Shown in pieces: positions 13,951-25,431 of a stretch of DNA of 64,000 nt. The notes under the pieces were generated by a model. It was not told where the DNA came from. It searched no databases and worked only from the letters and a program-made list of their open reading frames with translations. The first letter of the stretch is position 1. Each line of letters starts with the position of its first letter. The DNA comes from Epiperipatus broadwayi (taxonomy: Eukaryota > Onychophora > Udeonychophora > Euonychophora > Peripatidae), in assembly GCA_028023455.1 (NCBI GenBank), contig JAQFVV010000001.1, forward strand, positions 19,771,611 to 19,835,610, given 5' to 3'. Position numbers and translations under genes: made by a program.

Positions 13951-14188
13951 TGCAACATGGAGAGGGTATTAGACCTACAGCACCTGTTCACATTCGTATC
14001 AATCTGCTGATAACTTTGTAATCTTAGCATCTGACCAAAATAACTTGTACACAACCTTTTTGGCAATAAAAAATATGTACACAGATTTTATACATGATAT
14101 TTTGGCAAGATTTACAAAGTTATTGGGGGAAGGTTGATATGAATGAGAAAAGGGTGCAGTAGATCTACCACATGCTTTATGTTGCAGA
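13951..14188. repeat. imperfect fold-back repeat (MITE-like)
   Basis: The left arm (13951-14028, starting ctgcaacat and containing 'taactttgtaatctt') is the reverse complement, with differences, of the right arm (14107-14188, 'aagatttacaaagttatt' ending atgttgcag). The arms are about 80 bp with a spacer of about 80 bp. A third 'atgttgcag' near 15239 may be a stray end of the same family. No target duplication was resolved. Confidence 0.6.
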
Positions 14189-14261
14189 ACTAAAAATAAT
14201 TAAAAGTAAAAACATAATAAACATATTTATCATTTGCAATAAAAAATCTATGATTTTGAGC

Positions 14262-14745
14262 AAGACATTCAAATATTTATGACTTGGACACTAACAACTT
14301 TTAAGAACAATATTTAAAATTTTTAAAAAAATGTGATTTACAATCTTAGTTTAAATACACTAAACAAACAGTAAATGATTTTGGTTTTTAAATAAAGAGA
14401 CATTCAAATATGTATGACTTGGACACTAACAACTTTTTAGAATGTCATTTGAAAGCAAAAAAAAATGTGATTTGCAATCTTAATGAAATGACAACATTAC
14501 ACAAAAAAAATGTTAGTTTAAAATAAACAGTAAATGATTTTGGTTTTTAAATAATATTTATAAAAAGATAATAATTATATGTATGACTTCCACACTAACA
14601 ATTTTAAAGAACAACATTCCCAATCAAAACAAAAAGTGATTTGCAATCTTAATGAAATGACCCCATTACACAAAAAAAAATTGTAACTAAACAAACAAAA
14701 AATGATTTTGGTTTTTAAATAATATTTATAAAAACACATTAAGTA
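14262..14745 (+). repeat. three-copy tandem repeat, ~135-180 bp units
   Basis: Each unit runs 'tatgacttggacactaaca' (or ttccacactaaca), 'gtgatttgcaatctta' and 'aatgattttggtttttaaat'. The three units begin near 14262, 14400 and 14577 and differ mainly by indels of A-rich stretches. No coding content. Confidence 0.85.
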
Positions 14746-15389
14746 TATTCATATGATACTTACCATGTAATATAATACAGGAATTGTAATCTTGAAACAA
14801 AACATTTCACTTATAATATTACTACAGGAAATGGAGATCTCTACTAAAAATTTTCCCTCTAAAAATGTAACACATGATTGCACAGCATGATGGGATTTTC
14901 AACAGAAATGTTAATAAATGTAACTTTTTTATAAACAAAATTAAACAAAAAAAAAAAAAAAAGAACAAAAACTACAACAAAAAATACATATTAATTATGA
15001 GACTTTTATTAGTTTTTATCCTGGCAGAATCATTTCTTTTATATCATTAAGTATGGCAGAAAGAAATCTGGACAATATCTGAAAATGTCGAAGTATTACA
15101 AAAACAAAAAGATTGTGTTGATAAAGATAAAAACATGTCTCCACAAATATATCTGCAGGATTTATTTGATTTCAATTTGACATCATCCTGACATTACACA
15201 TTTATTGTGGGTGTAAAAAGGCCTCCCATCTCCCCTATGTTGCAGCTCTAATATCAAAGTATGTAAAATAGTTTCTGAATGATTATTAAAGTATACACAT
15301 AAGGGGGTTTATCTTTTCAAACATATTATATATAATCAGCAGTAAACATTTAATACCTTATATTAGTTGCATAGTTGTAAAAATTACAA

Positions 15390-15432
15390 TATATATATAT
15401 ATATATATATTATATATAGTAAAATATGAGGG

Positions 15433-15465
<33 letters not shown>

Positions 15466-15473
15466 GACCCTCA
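15390..15473. repeat. (TA)n tract followed by a TA-cored perfect hairpin
   Basis: (TA)n at 15390-15418, then a palindrome at 15427-15473 whose arms tgagggtcat and atgaccctca are joined by a TA core. The whole could extrude as a hairpin. It lies about 140 bp upstream of the PLE frame. Penelope-like elements are known to be found in (TA)n stretches, so this may be the insertion environment. Confidence 0.9.
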
Positions 15474-15612
15474 GCTTTTACTTTAAAACTGAATGTCAGG
15501 TCTTGTGAAAACATATTAATAAAAAAAAAAAAAAATAATAATAATAGTTTGATTTTCCCAATATGTACATTTTGTTGTATGAGAATAATAAAGTAATTAT
15601 GTATCAAATTAG

Positions 15613-17499
15613 TTACTATTAACTACACCGCCATATGAAATCAAGAAAATTTTATCTCTCGGACCTAAATATGTAGGAGAAAGTTGGACATCCCCTAAGC
15701 GTGAAATAATAGCAGACATCGAAGCATCTCTCATTAACAACACACAAAGAGACGCTATCATCACAGACATAGCTAAACTACTAAATAACAATTTCATTGA
15801 TAAGGAAGACAAAGCATGGAATAAAAGTGTGTTAAATACTAAACAATATTTCAAAACACACAACATCATTTGTCTCAAAGAAGACAAAGGCAATCGCTTT
15901 GTTTTATTAAATAACACCGATTACAAAAATAAAATGCATGACCAAATTAAAATATTAAAGTTGGTACATGATAACACTTTTAACATCAAACTCGACCGAG
16001 ATAAATTTATTAATGGTGTGCTTCGGACTTTCAAGGACAGAGGGATCACTAAATCCGAGTATTACAGGATTTATCCTTCTGCCACTAGACCTCCCCGAAT
16101 GTTTGCCAATTCAAAACAACATAAACCAGGCGAACCGCTTAGATTGATGATGGATTTCGCTGGCGTGCATTATTTCGATACAGCCAAATTGGTTAATCAA
16201 TTAATTATAGATTACCTTAATTTTGGCTCATACACAATAAATTCATCTTTTCAATTCATCTCCAGAATTAAAAACACTCAAATCTCTCATAGCTCTGTTA
16301 TGGCCACGATGGATGTGAAGGAATTATATGGATCAATCAATAGAAAAGCATCCATCCAAATTATACATGAGTTGTTGCGAATATCTTGTCCTAACGAGAG
16401 AATTAAATTCATTATGGCTTTCCTGACATGGCTTGACTCCCATATTTTCACTCTTTTCGAAGATAAATGGTACACAATGCAAGATGGTTGGCCCATGGGC
16501 CTCCCTATCAGTGGCGTGTTATCCAGTATATACTTAAATAAATATGAGCAATCCATCATTCCAAAATATTTCAACAATAACCCAGACTTCATATATACAC
16601 GATATGTAGATGATATTTTCGTTATAGCATCTAAAAATAATATTTTAAATATACAACGTGAATTACAAAGCACAACTAAACTATCTTTCTCTATTACATA
16701 TGAAAACAGTAATGAACTCAAATATCTCGACCTTTCCTTGTCAAGAGACCGCCACTCAATAGATTACAAAATGATTGTTAAACCATTCGAAATCCGAAGC
16801 TGCATCCATCCTAATTCTAAATCACCCGCATCGCACAAATTCGCAGGTCTCAAAGCATTTATGTTTAGAAACTATCACTTGTGTAAATATGAAGCACATA
16901 GGAAGGAAAATATAAACAATTATATTAAAGACCTATTAGCAGCAGGATTCAAATACAAAACCATTAGGAGGAAAGTCATGAAATTCAACAGCACAATAGA
17001 TGATAAATTGCCTCGCACCAATCTACCTAGAATAACGGTCCCCTACATCCCTAAAATATCCAGCAAACTAACGAAAACCTTGAGCAACAAATTCAGCATA
17101 ATATTCAGAACTCCACCCAACACTAATAGGTTGATCAATAACTCCAAAGACTACATTGATCCAGCGCTCACCCCACATGTGGTGTACTCCATTTCCTGCC
17201 CCCAAGCCGGATGCCACGCCACATATTATGGTGAAACGAAAGCCACAATTAACACCAGATTGGCTCAACATCGGTACACCTTCAACAGAGCCCAAACGAA
17301 CAGCAGTACATCTTCTGCATTTTTTGAACATACTAAACAATCAGGGCACAATTTCATACCCGCTAACCCCGTTATTTTATGCTCAGAACCAAACGACTAC
17401 AGGAGAAAAATAAAGGAGGCATTCTACATTAACAGAGACATCCATGCAATCAACAGAAGAGATACGTGCTTCGACATCTCGAAAAAATGGGCTACGTAA
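15613..17499 (+). CDS. Penelope-like element reverse transcriptase with GIY-YIG endonuclease
   Basis: One frame is open from just after a stop at 15610 to TAA at 17497 (628 codons). There is no ATG before codon 108 (15934), so the true start is missing and the N-terminus is probably 5'-truncated. Near the N-terminus the ILSLGPKY stretch matches the PLE RT finger region. The palm motif with the first catalytic Asp is MDVKELYGSI (D234), followed by DGWPMGLPISGVLSS and then RYVDDIFV (YVDD 331-334, 16603-16614). The C-terminal GIY-YIG nuclease shows VVYSISC (Tyr525), YYGET (538-542), RLAQH and an EAFYINR block with Glu and Asn. This architecture defines endonuclease-positive PLEs. Such proteins use the nuclease to nick DNA and prime reverse transcription. 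The frame has no internal stop or frameshift, so the copy is young or conserved. Confidence 0.95.
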   Translation, partial: LLLTTPPYEIKKILSLGPKYVGESWTSPKREIIADIEASLINNTQRDAIITDIAKLLNNNFIDKEDKAWNKSVLNTKQYFKTHNIICLKEDKGNRFVLLNNTDYKNKMHDQIKILKLVHDNTFNIKLDRDKFINGVLRTFKDRGITKSEYYRIYPSATRPPRMFANSKQHKPGEPLRLMMDFAGVHYFDTAKLVNQLIIDYLNFGSYTINSSFQFISRIKNTQISHSSVMATMDVKELYGSINRKASIQIIHELLRISCPNERIKFIMAFLTWLDSHIFTLFEDKWYTMQDGWPMGLPISGVLSSIYLNKYEQSIIPKYFNNNPDFIYTRYVDDIFVIASKNNILNIQRELQSTTKLSFSITYENSNELKYLDLSLSRDRHSIDYKMIVKPFEIRSCIHPNSKSPASHKFAGLKAFMFRNYHLCKYEAHRKENINNYIKDLLAAGFKYKTIRRKVMKFNSTIDDKLPRTNLPRITVPYIPKISSKLTKTLSNKFSIIFRTPPNTNRLINNSKDYIDPALTPHVVYSISCPQAGCHATYYGETKATINTRLAQHRYTFNRAQTNSSTSSAFFEHTKQSGHNFIPANPVILCSEPNDYRRKIKEAFYINRDIHAINRRDTCFDISKKWAT

Positions 17500-17610
17500 C
17501 AGTAACTCATTTGAATATTCTCATTTACATATATTAAGTACATTTTCACGAAGGCTATGAGTATGAGGCACAGTTCCTCGAAAACGTTCAGCCAAATTTA
17601 TTATTAACTA
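17500..17610 (+). other. 3' UTR of the Penelope-like element
   Basis: Follows the stop codon directly. GC-richer up to about 17600, with a potential stem (GGCT near 17552 with AGCC near 17591, and GAGG/CCTC enclosed) before AT-rich host DNA begins. I could not place the 3' terminus or a target duplication. Confidence 0.5.
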
Positions 17611-20187
17611 TATATTTTTTTCTCTAATAATTTACAATTAAGTATTTTTATTATTACAAATAAGGAGAAATTAAAACCACATTTAAAGTGATTATTATAA
17701 TATTTATAACTTAAAAGTAATATTTAAGTGTAATTTTGTAATATTTAAATCTCTTAAGTAACTCTTTTGTAATTTTAAAATGCTTAATTATAAAGTTATT
17801 AGATTTAAAGTGTTAATAAATTTAGATTTAAAATATTAAGGTTGAAATTTTAATCCTGTTGTTATAATTTTTTAAACTTAAATATTAGAGAAGTACTTTA
17901 ACGATGAATTTAAATTTTAAGACTAGGGATTTGCATATTTAAATTACTTGTTAATAAAGTGTGTTATTTAATCATAAGAGTTAAAGATTACTTCAATTAG
18001 ATAATCTTGAAATTTTTCTGGTTAAAGAGATAAGCAGTTTTAAAATCAATAATTAATTCACATAGTCAAGCAAACAATTTTAAATAATAAAAAAAAAGAA
18101 AGGTATATGAGTGTATATTCCAGCATGTTAAAGTTATTAATTATTAAAACTTCCTGATTGGGACTTAATGTTAAAATTATCTTAAATATCTTTATTTTAA
18201 AAGATATAAAATAGTCTGGGAACATAAAAAAAAATATTTAAAGAAAATATTATAGTGTAATATGTTATTAAACAATGGAAATTTTATTACATAATATTTT
18301 TATTTATTGTAATATATTTCAATTGCTAAATATTTTATTTTAAAAAAAGTTTATTTAAAGATGATGTAATAATTAATTAATTAATTAATTATTTAGACTT
18401 CTTGTCCAGCCACTGTTTGCAGAACATTCTGGAATTATGTAAATTAAGTTTATCTTAAGCTATTTTCTTATGGATACAGAAAAATTTATTTGTGACCTAA
18501 GTGAATTGGAATGCAACTTAGTGTTAAAATGTGAAAACTGTCACACATTCCTCTCTACAACTTTACACTCATCTTCATTTCTTTTTTTAAGTGTAATTGT
18601 TTTAACTAATTTTTTTTTTTAAAGTTAAAAAATGTGTTGCTAAAATAATATTTATCCAGGTTTCTATCTAAGACCATAAATCTTCTTGCCACTTTGACAT
18701 TATCAAGATATTGCATTATGGGAAAGCATATCATAAACTTTTCAAAAATGAAATCATTTTATACAAAAGTTGCTTTAAAAATAAAGCAAAATAAAAAAAA
18801 TATTATCCATGATATATACAGACTATTAATTTCACTTATTATGCTGTATCTAAATCATGGTTTAAGAAAGATAATTACTAAAATATTAGACAAAACTTTA
18901 AAATTATTTCAGTCTCATATTAAGTATATTCTATTCATTCCTATTATGTACTTTATGCCAGTTTAATAATTAAAAAAAAAAAAAAAACTAAATATTTTAT
19001 TATATCTCAAATACATTCTCTCCAAGTCTAATTTCATTTTACATGAAATAAAAACTATTACCTGGAATTGAAGGACTATTAAATGATAGAATACTTTTAT
19101 GAATAACATATCTTAAAAAAATTCCATAATTATTGCCAAGAAAATATTTAGATTATTACAATCCTTTATTGTGTATTTGCTTCATTCAAAAAATTTACAT
19201 AACTAACATATGAGTGGGATAAATGCTTTTCTTATTAGAACTATATTGAAATGAAAAAATATAAGTTAACTTCATGAAAATTGGTCAGCGTACCTTTAAC
19301 AAAAGACTTTTAATTTTTTGGCATGCCTGACTATTTATAATATATTTTTAAAAAAATTATAATTCATTTATTAATTATTAATATTATCAATGTTTTTTTT
19401 CCTTTATCGATGAACAGTGACAACATTGTAAAGGATTTTATTAGGTACATATTAAAATTTAAAGAATTAAAAATATTTCTCAATATATTTGACTCCCATG
19501 AATTTAATATATTCATTTTTTGAAAATTAATTACATTATTTACCATCATGTTTAATATATGCTAAAGAAATATGAATTTAAATATTGATTTTTCAACTTA
19601 TTGTACTTCATTTCCAGAATAATTGCTCTTCATAATAGTAATTATGAATAAATTATGTGTTTTCCCTTAAAATTCATTTTTTTTAAATTTTTTATGCTTC
19701 ATGTTCAAGAATTTTGCTTTTCATTATTCATCAATGAATAATAAAATATACTTTTTAATAATTATTGCTCTTCATATAATCCTTGAATAATAAAAATGTA
19801 TTTCAGAATAATTCTCAATCTTATAGTCATAACAGACTACTTGAAATAATATTTGTTCTACATAATAATAATTTCTAATAAACAATAAAATATATGTCTT
19901 TAAAATAAATATTTAGTCATTTCTATTATACGTTAGATGATAGTTAATGTTTACCATATTTGTTATAATATTTATTAAATCTGAATGGCTAGAAATATTT
20001 GACCATGTCTTCAAATATTCTTGCTTCTTCATATTTTGTAAGCCACTGTATACGTATCTAAACTTAATATGCTATTTAACAATATTCTGGAAAATCTGCA
20101 AGATATTCCAGAACTCTTTTGTTTTTAATGACTGTATCCAGAATAATAATAGGAATATCAAGACAAAGGAATTTATTTTGGTAACAG
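17611..20187. other. AT-rich non-coding DNA
   Basis: No supported gene. It contains a (TTAA)n run at 18370-18391 and many short homopolymers. The 90-codon frame at 18694-18966 is low-complexity and matches nothing I know. Confidence 0.5.
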
Positions 20188-20480
20188 TTATATTTAAGCC
20201 AATAAACATCACATGATCACCATTTCTTATACTTTCTTATAACTGTTATTAAAACATGCAAAATTCTCTATATGTATTGCCACTTAGTGCAAGCCAGAGT
20301 AATTAATGGGTGCCAGAAGGCTTGTGCATAAAATTCTCGTCTAGTGTCTACTCATCCAATATCCCCAGACTAATTTCTGGCTTGTGATGCACAAGTCTTC
20401 TGGCATCCATTGATTACTCTGGCATGCACTGAGTCGCAATACATATAGAGAGTTTTGCCCATTTTAATAACTTATATTTA
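20188..20480. mobile_element. short fold-back copy of hammerhead family B
   Basis: The minus-oriented part (about 20190-20378) runs through the family landmarks in reverse and stops inside the hammerhead stem II (…ttctggcttgtg). It is joined directly to a plus-oriented part starting atgcacaagtcttctgg and ending …gttttgcccattttaataac (20471). The two parts pair over about 120 bp, giving a palindrome. The same TTATATTTA occurs at 20188-20196 and 20472-20480 and may be a 9-bp target duplication. Related copies lie at 29.35 and 32.04 kb. Confidence 0.7.
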
Positions 20481-22674
20481 TTGATTTTAAATATTTTTTA
20501 TTTTGTATTTAAGTTATTTGTATAAATGTGTTTTTAAATGCTTGAAGAGTACAGAAGCTGATAAATATTCATTATTATTTAATTAATATGCTACAATTTT
20601 ATATTTATAATTAGCTATGTTTAACTTTATTTATTATTTTTATCAGTTTTAGACATTACTTAATATTGTTGTTGTTAAGAGATCATAATATTACTCTCTC
20701 TTATGGTTATTCTATTTTGTTAGTGTATATTAAGAAATTATCTCATTAATCTCTCTCTTGTATATTATATTATATTACCAGTTTATTTTAAGTGATATAG
20801 ATTAGTCTCTAATATTTTGTCATACTTTATTCATGAATTTGTCTCATTTTTATGATATTTTAGCACATAAGGCATTATTAAGGCCAACACCTATTATTAT
20901 TGTTGTCTCTCTAATGGCTCATTCTCATTTTCTGGGACTAGTGATAGAGTCCTGTCATTATCGCCTCATTTTATGCTTGAGTACATGTCATCATATTCTT
21001 TTGTCTTTATCTTATTATCCCTTAGTGTGGATTATGTTTCTTATGCACTTATTTTAAGCCATGTAAAACATGTGTCAATGATATTATCCTGATAATTGAT
21101 ATTTTTGTAGGTAGTGACGAATGTCATCCATACTTTTTGTTACAATCTTAGTCTGAGTCTTGTTATATTAGATGTGTAATATGTTATACATCTTCAGCAT
21201 TCATCATAAAAATAAGCATTGTTAAGTTTATAGTTTAATTCACATGTTAAATATTTCCCCTAGGGACAATAAAATTGTTTGAGAAAAAAATTAAGTATGA
21301 GGACTTATTATAATCATTAATGCTAGAGAAAGATTTATTAATCTCAATTATCCTTATTATTATTTTAAATGGATATAGCATATTTTATTGATGTTATTTA
21401 TTTTATTTTGTTCTGAAGAATTTATTTTAATAAAATCTGCACACAATTTTAAAAACAGCTTGATATTCATTCCATAAATGTATTGCAGCTTAATGTTTGT
21501 TCCTTAAATGTTCTTAGTGTCAATAAATGTTATTTTATTGTTAGTAAAACTTTATTTTCTTCATCATCCTATGCATTCTTACACAAATCTACTCATAATA
21601 GTTACCATACAATTTTATGATGTTTATTATGCATTGACAATATGCAACCATAAAGATTTTGACATAAAAGTCACTTTATTAAATGTATATTTTGAATTCC
21701 CTTAATCTCTTTAATTCTTTGGATAGTTGCATGTACAAATACACAAAATCTCTAATGATTCATTTACTTTACCAATTCTTCATAATAATTGTGTATAATA
21801 AAATATCTAAGTAACTCTTTGTCAAGCTAAATGTTCAGTTACTATACAGCTTTTATGTTTTATGATGTTTTAAAGAAAATTATTTCAATCATTTTTATTT
21901 AATAACAATATATTATATATTCTTTTTAAATATGAGGTACTTCTAATATCCTTAGTGAAAATCTTCCTTTACTGGATAAGATTCTGGGATAATCAATCAA
22001 ATTTTTATTGTAACACATATTATAAGCAAATCCCTTTGAAATTGGACAAATGCAAATTAAATCTTTTAAACAAATTTTTAATCAGATGTTCTAGAATTTC
22101 AATATCACAAATTTCAAAATTTTCTTAACTGAAAATATTTTTAAAAATGTGTTGTTTTTTCTTTTATATTTTACTATAACATATATCCATCACTGATATC
22201 AAAATAGAGTAGAACTGACCCTGTCTAAGTAACACTCTTAGATAATGTTTTTCTAACCCATCATCCTTGAATATATATGTTGAAAAATGGTGATTTTGTA
22301 TAAACACGAATAGTTTTACACTACACTGAAAATTTTATAGAATGGCCACTCAATTTCATTTACTGTTATTTATAGATTTTATTCTAGATCATCAAAATTT
22401 TCCACAATATATCTCTCCTGGTAGTCGAGTAACTTGATTTCGGGGAAATTTTATGATAATATTTATATCACAATTGTGTAATAATTATTAAAAATCAAAA
22501 ATAAATATTATTACATATTTATTTTTAACAGAAATGTTTTATTTTAAATATAGAAGAATATATTCTTCTGAATATTGTTCCTATAAAGATTATGGTCACA
22601 GATAATATAGCTGTTAAGAAATGAAGTCACTCAGCAGATTATTATAATATTTAGTGATATAATACAAATTCTGA

Positions 22675-22960
22675 AAAAATTTTAAACTTTTAAAGTATAA
22701 ATTGGTAGATTTAATAATTATTAAAAATAATTCATTCAGATTTTTAAAACAAACATCAAACAAAAAAGATTTTGTTCATTTTGCAATTTGAATCAGCTCA
22801 ACCTGACAGAGTTTTGTTTTAATTAAAATCTACTATCTAAAATAATTCTGATAATTAAATATGATTTTTTTAAAAATGTATTTAATTTCTAAACAAAAAT
22901 ATCTATCAAATGAGGTCAAATTTATTATATTTTAATAAATAATAATGATGTAATATCAAA
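22675..22960 (+). repeat. diverged direct repeat, copy 1
   Basis: Shares order and sequence with 24505-24785. The best block is 'aaacaaaaatatctatcaaa' plus about 18 bp (22891-22930), with further matches at 'ttcattcanatttttaaa' and 'gttcattttgcaa'. Probably an old dispersed repeat or local duplication. Confidence 0.5.
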
Positions 22961-24504
22961 ATAAGGTTGAAAGTTTAAATCTAGTGAGAACAAAAAATCT
23001 GTCCGAATACTAATGAAATGCAGTGTTAACTCAATGACCATAAAATGAGAATAAAATGTCTAAAATGGTTTTTTAAAAATAGTTTATAAATGCTAATTTG
23101 GTAGTATTATAATCTAGTTCTTACTCTATAAAATCTTAAAGTTTAGCTAATGATTTTAAATTATTTTTAAACAGTTATTTTGTTCGGCGTGAGAGCATAC
23201 ATATAAGTGATTAATTATTTAATTTATTTCCTTGTTGAAAAATTAGTATTTTTAAAGTGATTTATTATTTAACAACTAAATAATATTCTGGGAAAAATTT
23301 TCAAAAATGTTTAAACAATGTAATCTTGTTTGTTACTGTAATGGTTTTTATTTTTATTAAATAATTTTGAATGTATATTAATTTATTTCTAAATAATGCA
23401 ACAATGGTGTAATATTTAATTATTCTGCCTAGACAATTGAATAAATTAAAATTCATTTTTAGAATTTTTGGAATTTTCCAGATGTTTTAATTATAGTTAA
23501 TTTTTAGAATTTCAGCATAGCAATATGACCAGTTAACCTTTCTTGAACCTAGGTTGCATAAATTAATTAAGAGATTATGAATCATGAAGCTAATTACCTA
23601 TCATGTGACGTACAAAATATAAGTGGGGACCACTACACTTTTACTTCACTTGATTTCATCATTATTGTCTTCTTCAGTGTTTTCCAAGTAATATTTTTTT
23701 AGAATTATTTTATTTTAGTTTAATTAATATGCAGTGCTAGAACAATCAATTGTTCAGTCTGATAACTTAGCTATTATACTACTTCAAACTTCTCCAAATT
23801 TTACACAATAGAAATGTCACAATGCATAAATTTCAAAAAACAATATTTTGTCTCATGTATCAAAGGTATATTTCATGGTTAGAATTATTGATAATTTCAA
23901 TTTGCTTATTTTTATCATATTAAAACTTTATTTTGATCATGATAACTCTTTTATTGTATGCCAGAATTTTTAAAATGTTTTTCATTAACCTTTCATAAAT
24001 TTAGTCTGCAATTTTACATGTTTGGGCAATTTGCCCCAGTTGAACTTTCATGAGTATTATATGTTAAAATGTGTATTTTTGTGTATATTTTATGATAAAA
24101 AAATTTCATTCAAAAAATTATGATAGATGGTGAGACATTTAAAAAATACCTTATAAAGGACATAAGCCCTGCCCTGACATGTTCAGTCTTTGTTCCAAGG
24201 CCAGGTTGTAAAACATTGAGCATATAAAAAATGTAGTCCCAAATGACCAAAACGTATTTATTTGCAAATTTAATATGGTTTTAGATATATTTTTACAATA
24301 ATTTACATTATATTGATTAGATATCAAAAAATATAAATTATTAATAACTTATTTTGACTGGAAATACTTTATTTTCAAAATATAATGTTATATTAGAAGC
24401 TAACATGAATATAGTTTTAAGCTATTTAGAAACTTAGCTTCCATGTAAGCAATCTACTTATACATATGACTATGAAAGTAACACAATTTTGCAATAAATA
24501 TTCA

Positions 24505-24785
24505 AAACTTTTCAACTTTTCAAGCATAAATAAATAAATAAATATTCATTCACATTTTTAAAAATAATCAGAAATAATGAAGATTTCATTGATTTTGCAA
24601 ACTGAAAATAATCTTTCTGAAATGATGACATGTAATCTTTTTATTTTGATTACAATCTCATTTTTTAATATTTATAGAAACAAAATGTGAACATTTAAAA
24701 TTTATTTCAGTAGTAAACAAAAATATCTATCAAATGAAGTCAAATTTATTATTTTCTGATAAGTAATAATCATTTAATTATAGAT
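24505..24785 (+). repeat. diverged direct repeat, copy 2
   Basis: Second copy of the repeat at 22675-22960. The best conserved block is at 24715-24754. Confidence 0.5.
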
Positions 24786-25028
24786 TTTATGTTGATGTGT
24801 GAGACAAAGAAAAACATCAGAAAATGCTGAAATATTTGAGTCTAGGTTGTACTATGGAAGGGCTAAATTTAGAAAGTATTTATACACTGTTTCTATAAGA
24901 ACTTTAAATTGATATATTGTTTAAAAGGTTGAATATTACTATTATTTTTTAGAGTGTTCTCTTTTGGTTTAATTTAATTTTATGATTAAATTTGAACTCT
25001 TTAGCTAAAATATTTGGATCCACTAAAT

Positions 25029-25423
25029 CAAAGGTCCCCAACCTTTTTGCACTTAAGAGCACATTCTATAATATCGGCCAGGTGGTGGATACCATTTATT
25101 TTTTTCAACCAGATGGCGAGTGTCATTTATTTTTTCAATGTAAATTTATAGTTGGATTAATAATACACATAATGTACAAAAAAAATATTTATTTCAAAAA
25201 TAAAAGTTTAACATATAATTAACGTTTATATTTTTACACTGTAAATGTATAGTATGCCCTACAATTTGATTACAATATAATATAATAACTTATAAAAAAA
25301 ATTTAAAAATTAAATTTATTTGTATCAGATAAATATTTTTTATCATGTTCGGATAGTGGCGGGCACATATAAAATGGTCTGTGGGCGCGGTGGTGCTCAT
25401 GGGCATAAGGTTGGGGACCCCTG
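25029..25423. mobile_element. hAT-type non-autonomous transposon (395 bp)
   Basis: Terminal inverted repeats CAAAGGTCCCCAACCTTTTT and …ATAAGGTTGGGGACCCCTG are the classic hAT short-TIR type. The 8-bp flanks are CACTAAAT (25021-25028) and CAGTAAAT (25424-25431), a target duplication with one mismatch. The interior is AT-rich and encodes no transposase, so it would depend on a source element in trans. Confidence 0.85.
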
Positions 25424-25431
25424 CAGTAAAT

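Larger units (their letters stand above)
20481..25028. other. AT-rich non-coding DNA
   Basis: No supported gene. It contains the diverged direct repeats at 22675-22960 and 24505-24785. Short frames at 20833-21057 and 21508-21705 are T-rich low-complexity translations. Confidence 0.5.

Noticed and set aside
16287-16721. 144-codon antisense frame, with others at 15609-15917, 17068-17340 and 17156-17413.
   Set aside because: They are shadows of the PLE reverse transcriptase/endonuclease gene in other frames.
17540-17600. Possible hammerhead in the 3' UTR of the PLE at 15.6 kb (…ctatgag…cctcgaaaac).
   Set aside because: CTGATGA is not present and stems I and III could not be formed. Only the GAGG/CCTC stem and GAAA fit.
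18694-18966. 90-codon frame on the plus strand.
   Set aside because: Low-complexity Ile/Lys/Leu composition, no splice or family signal, embedded in AT-rich DNA.
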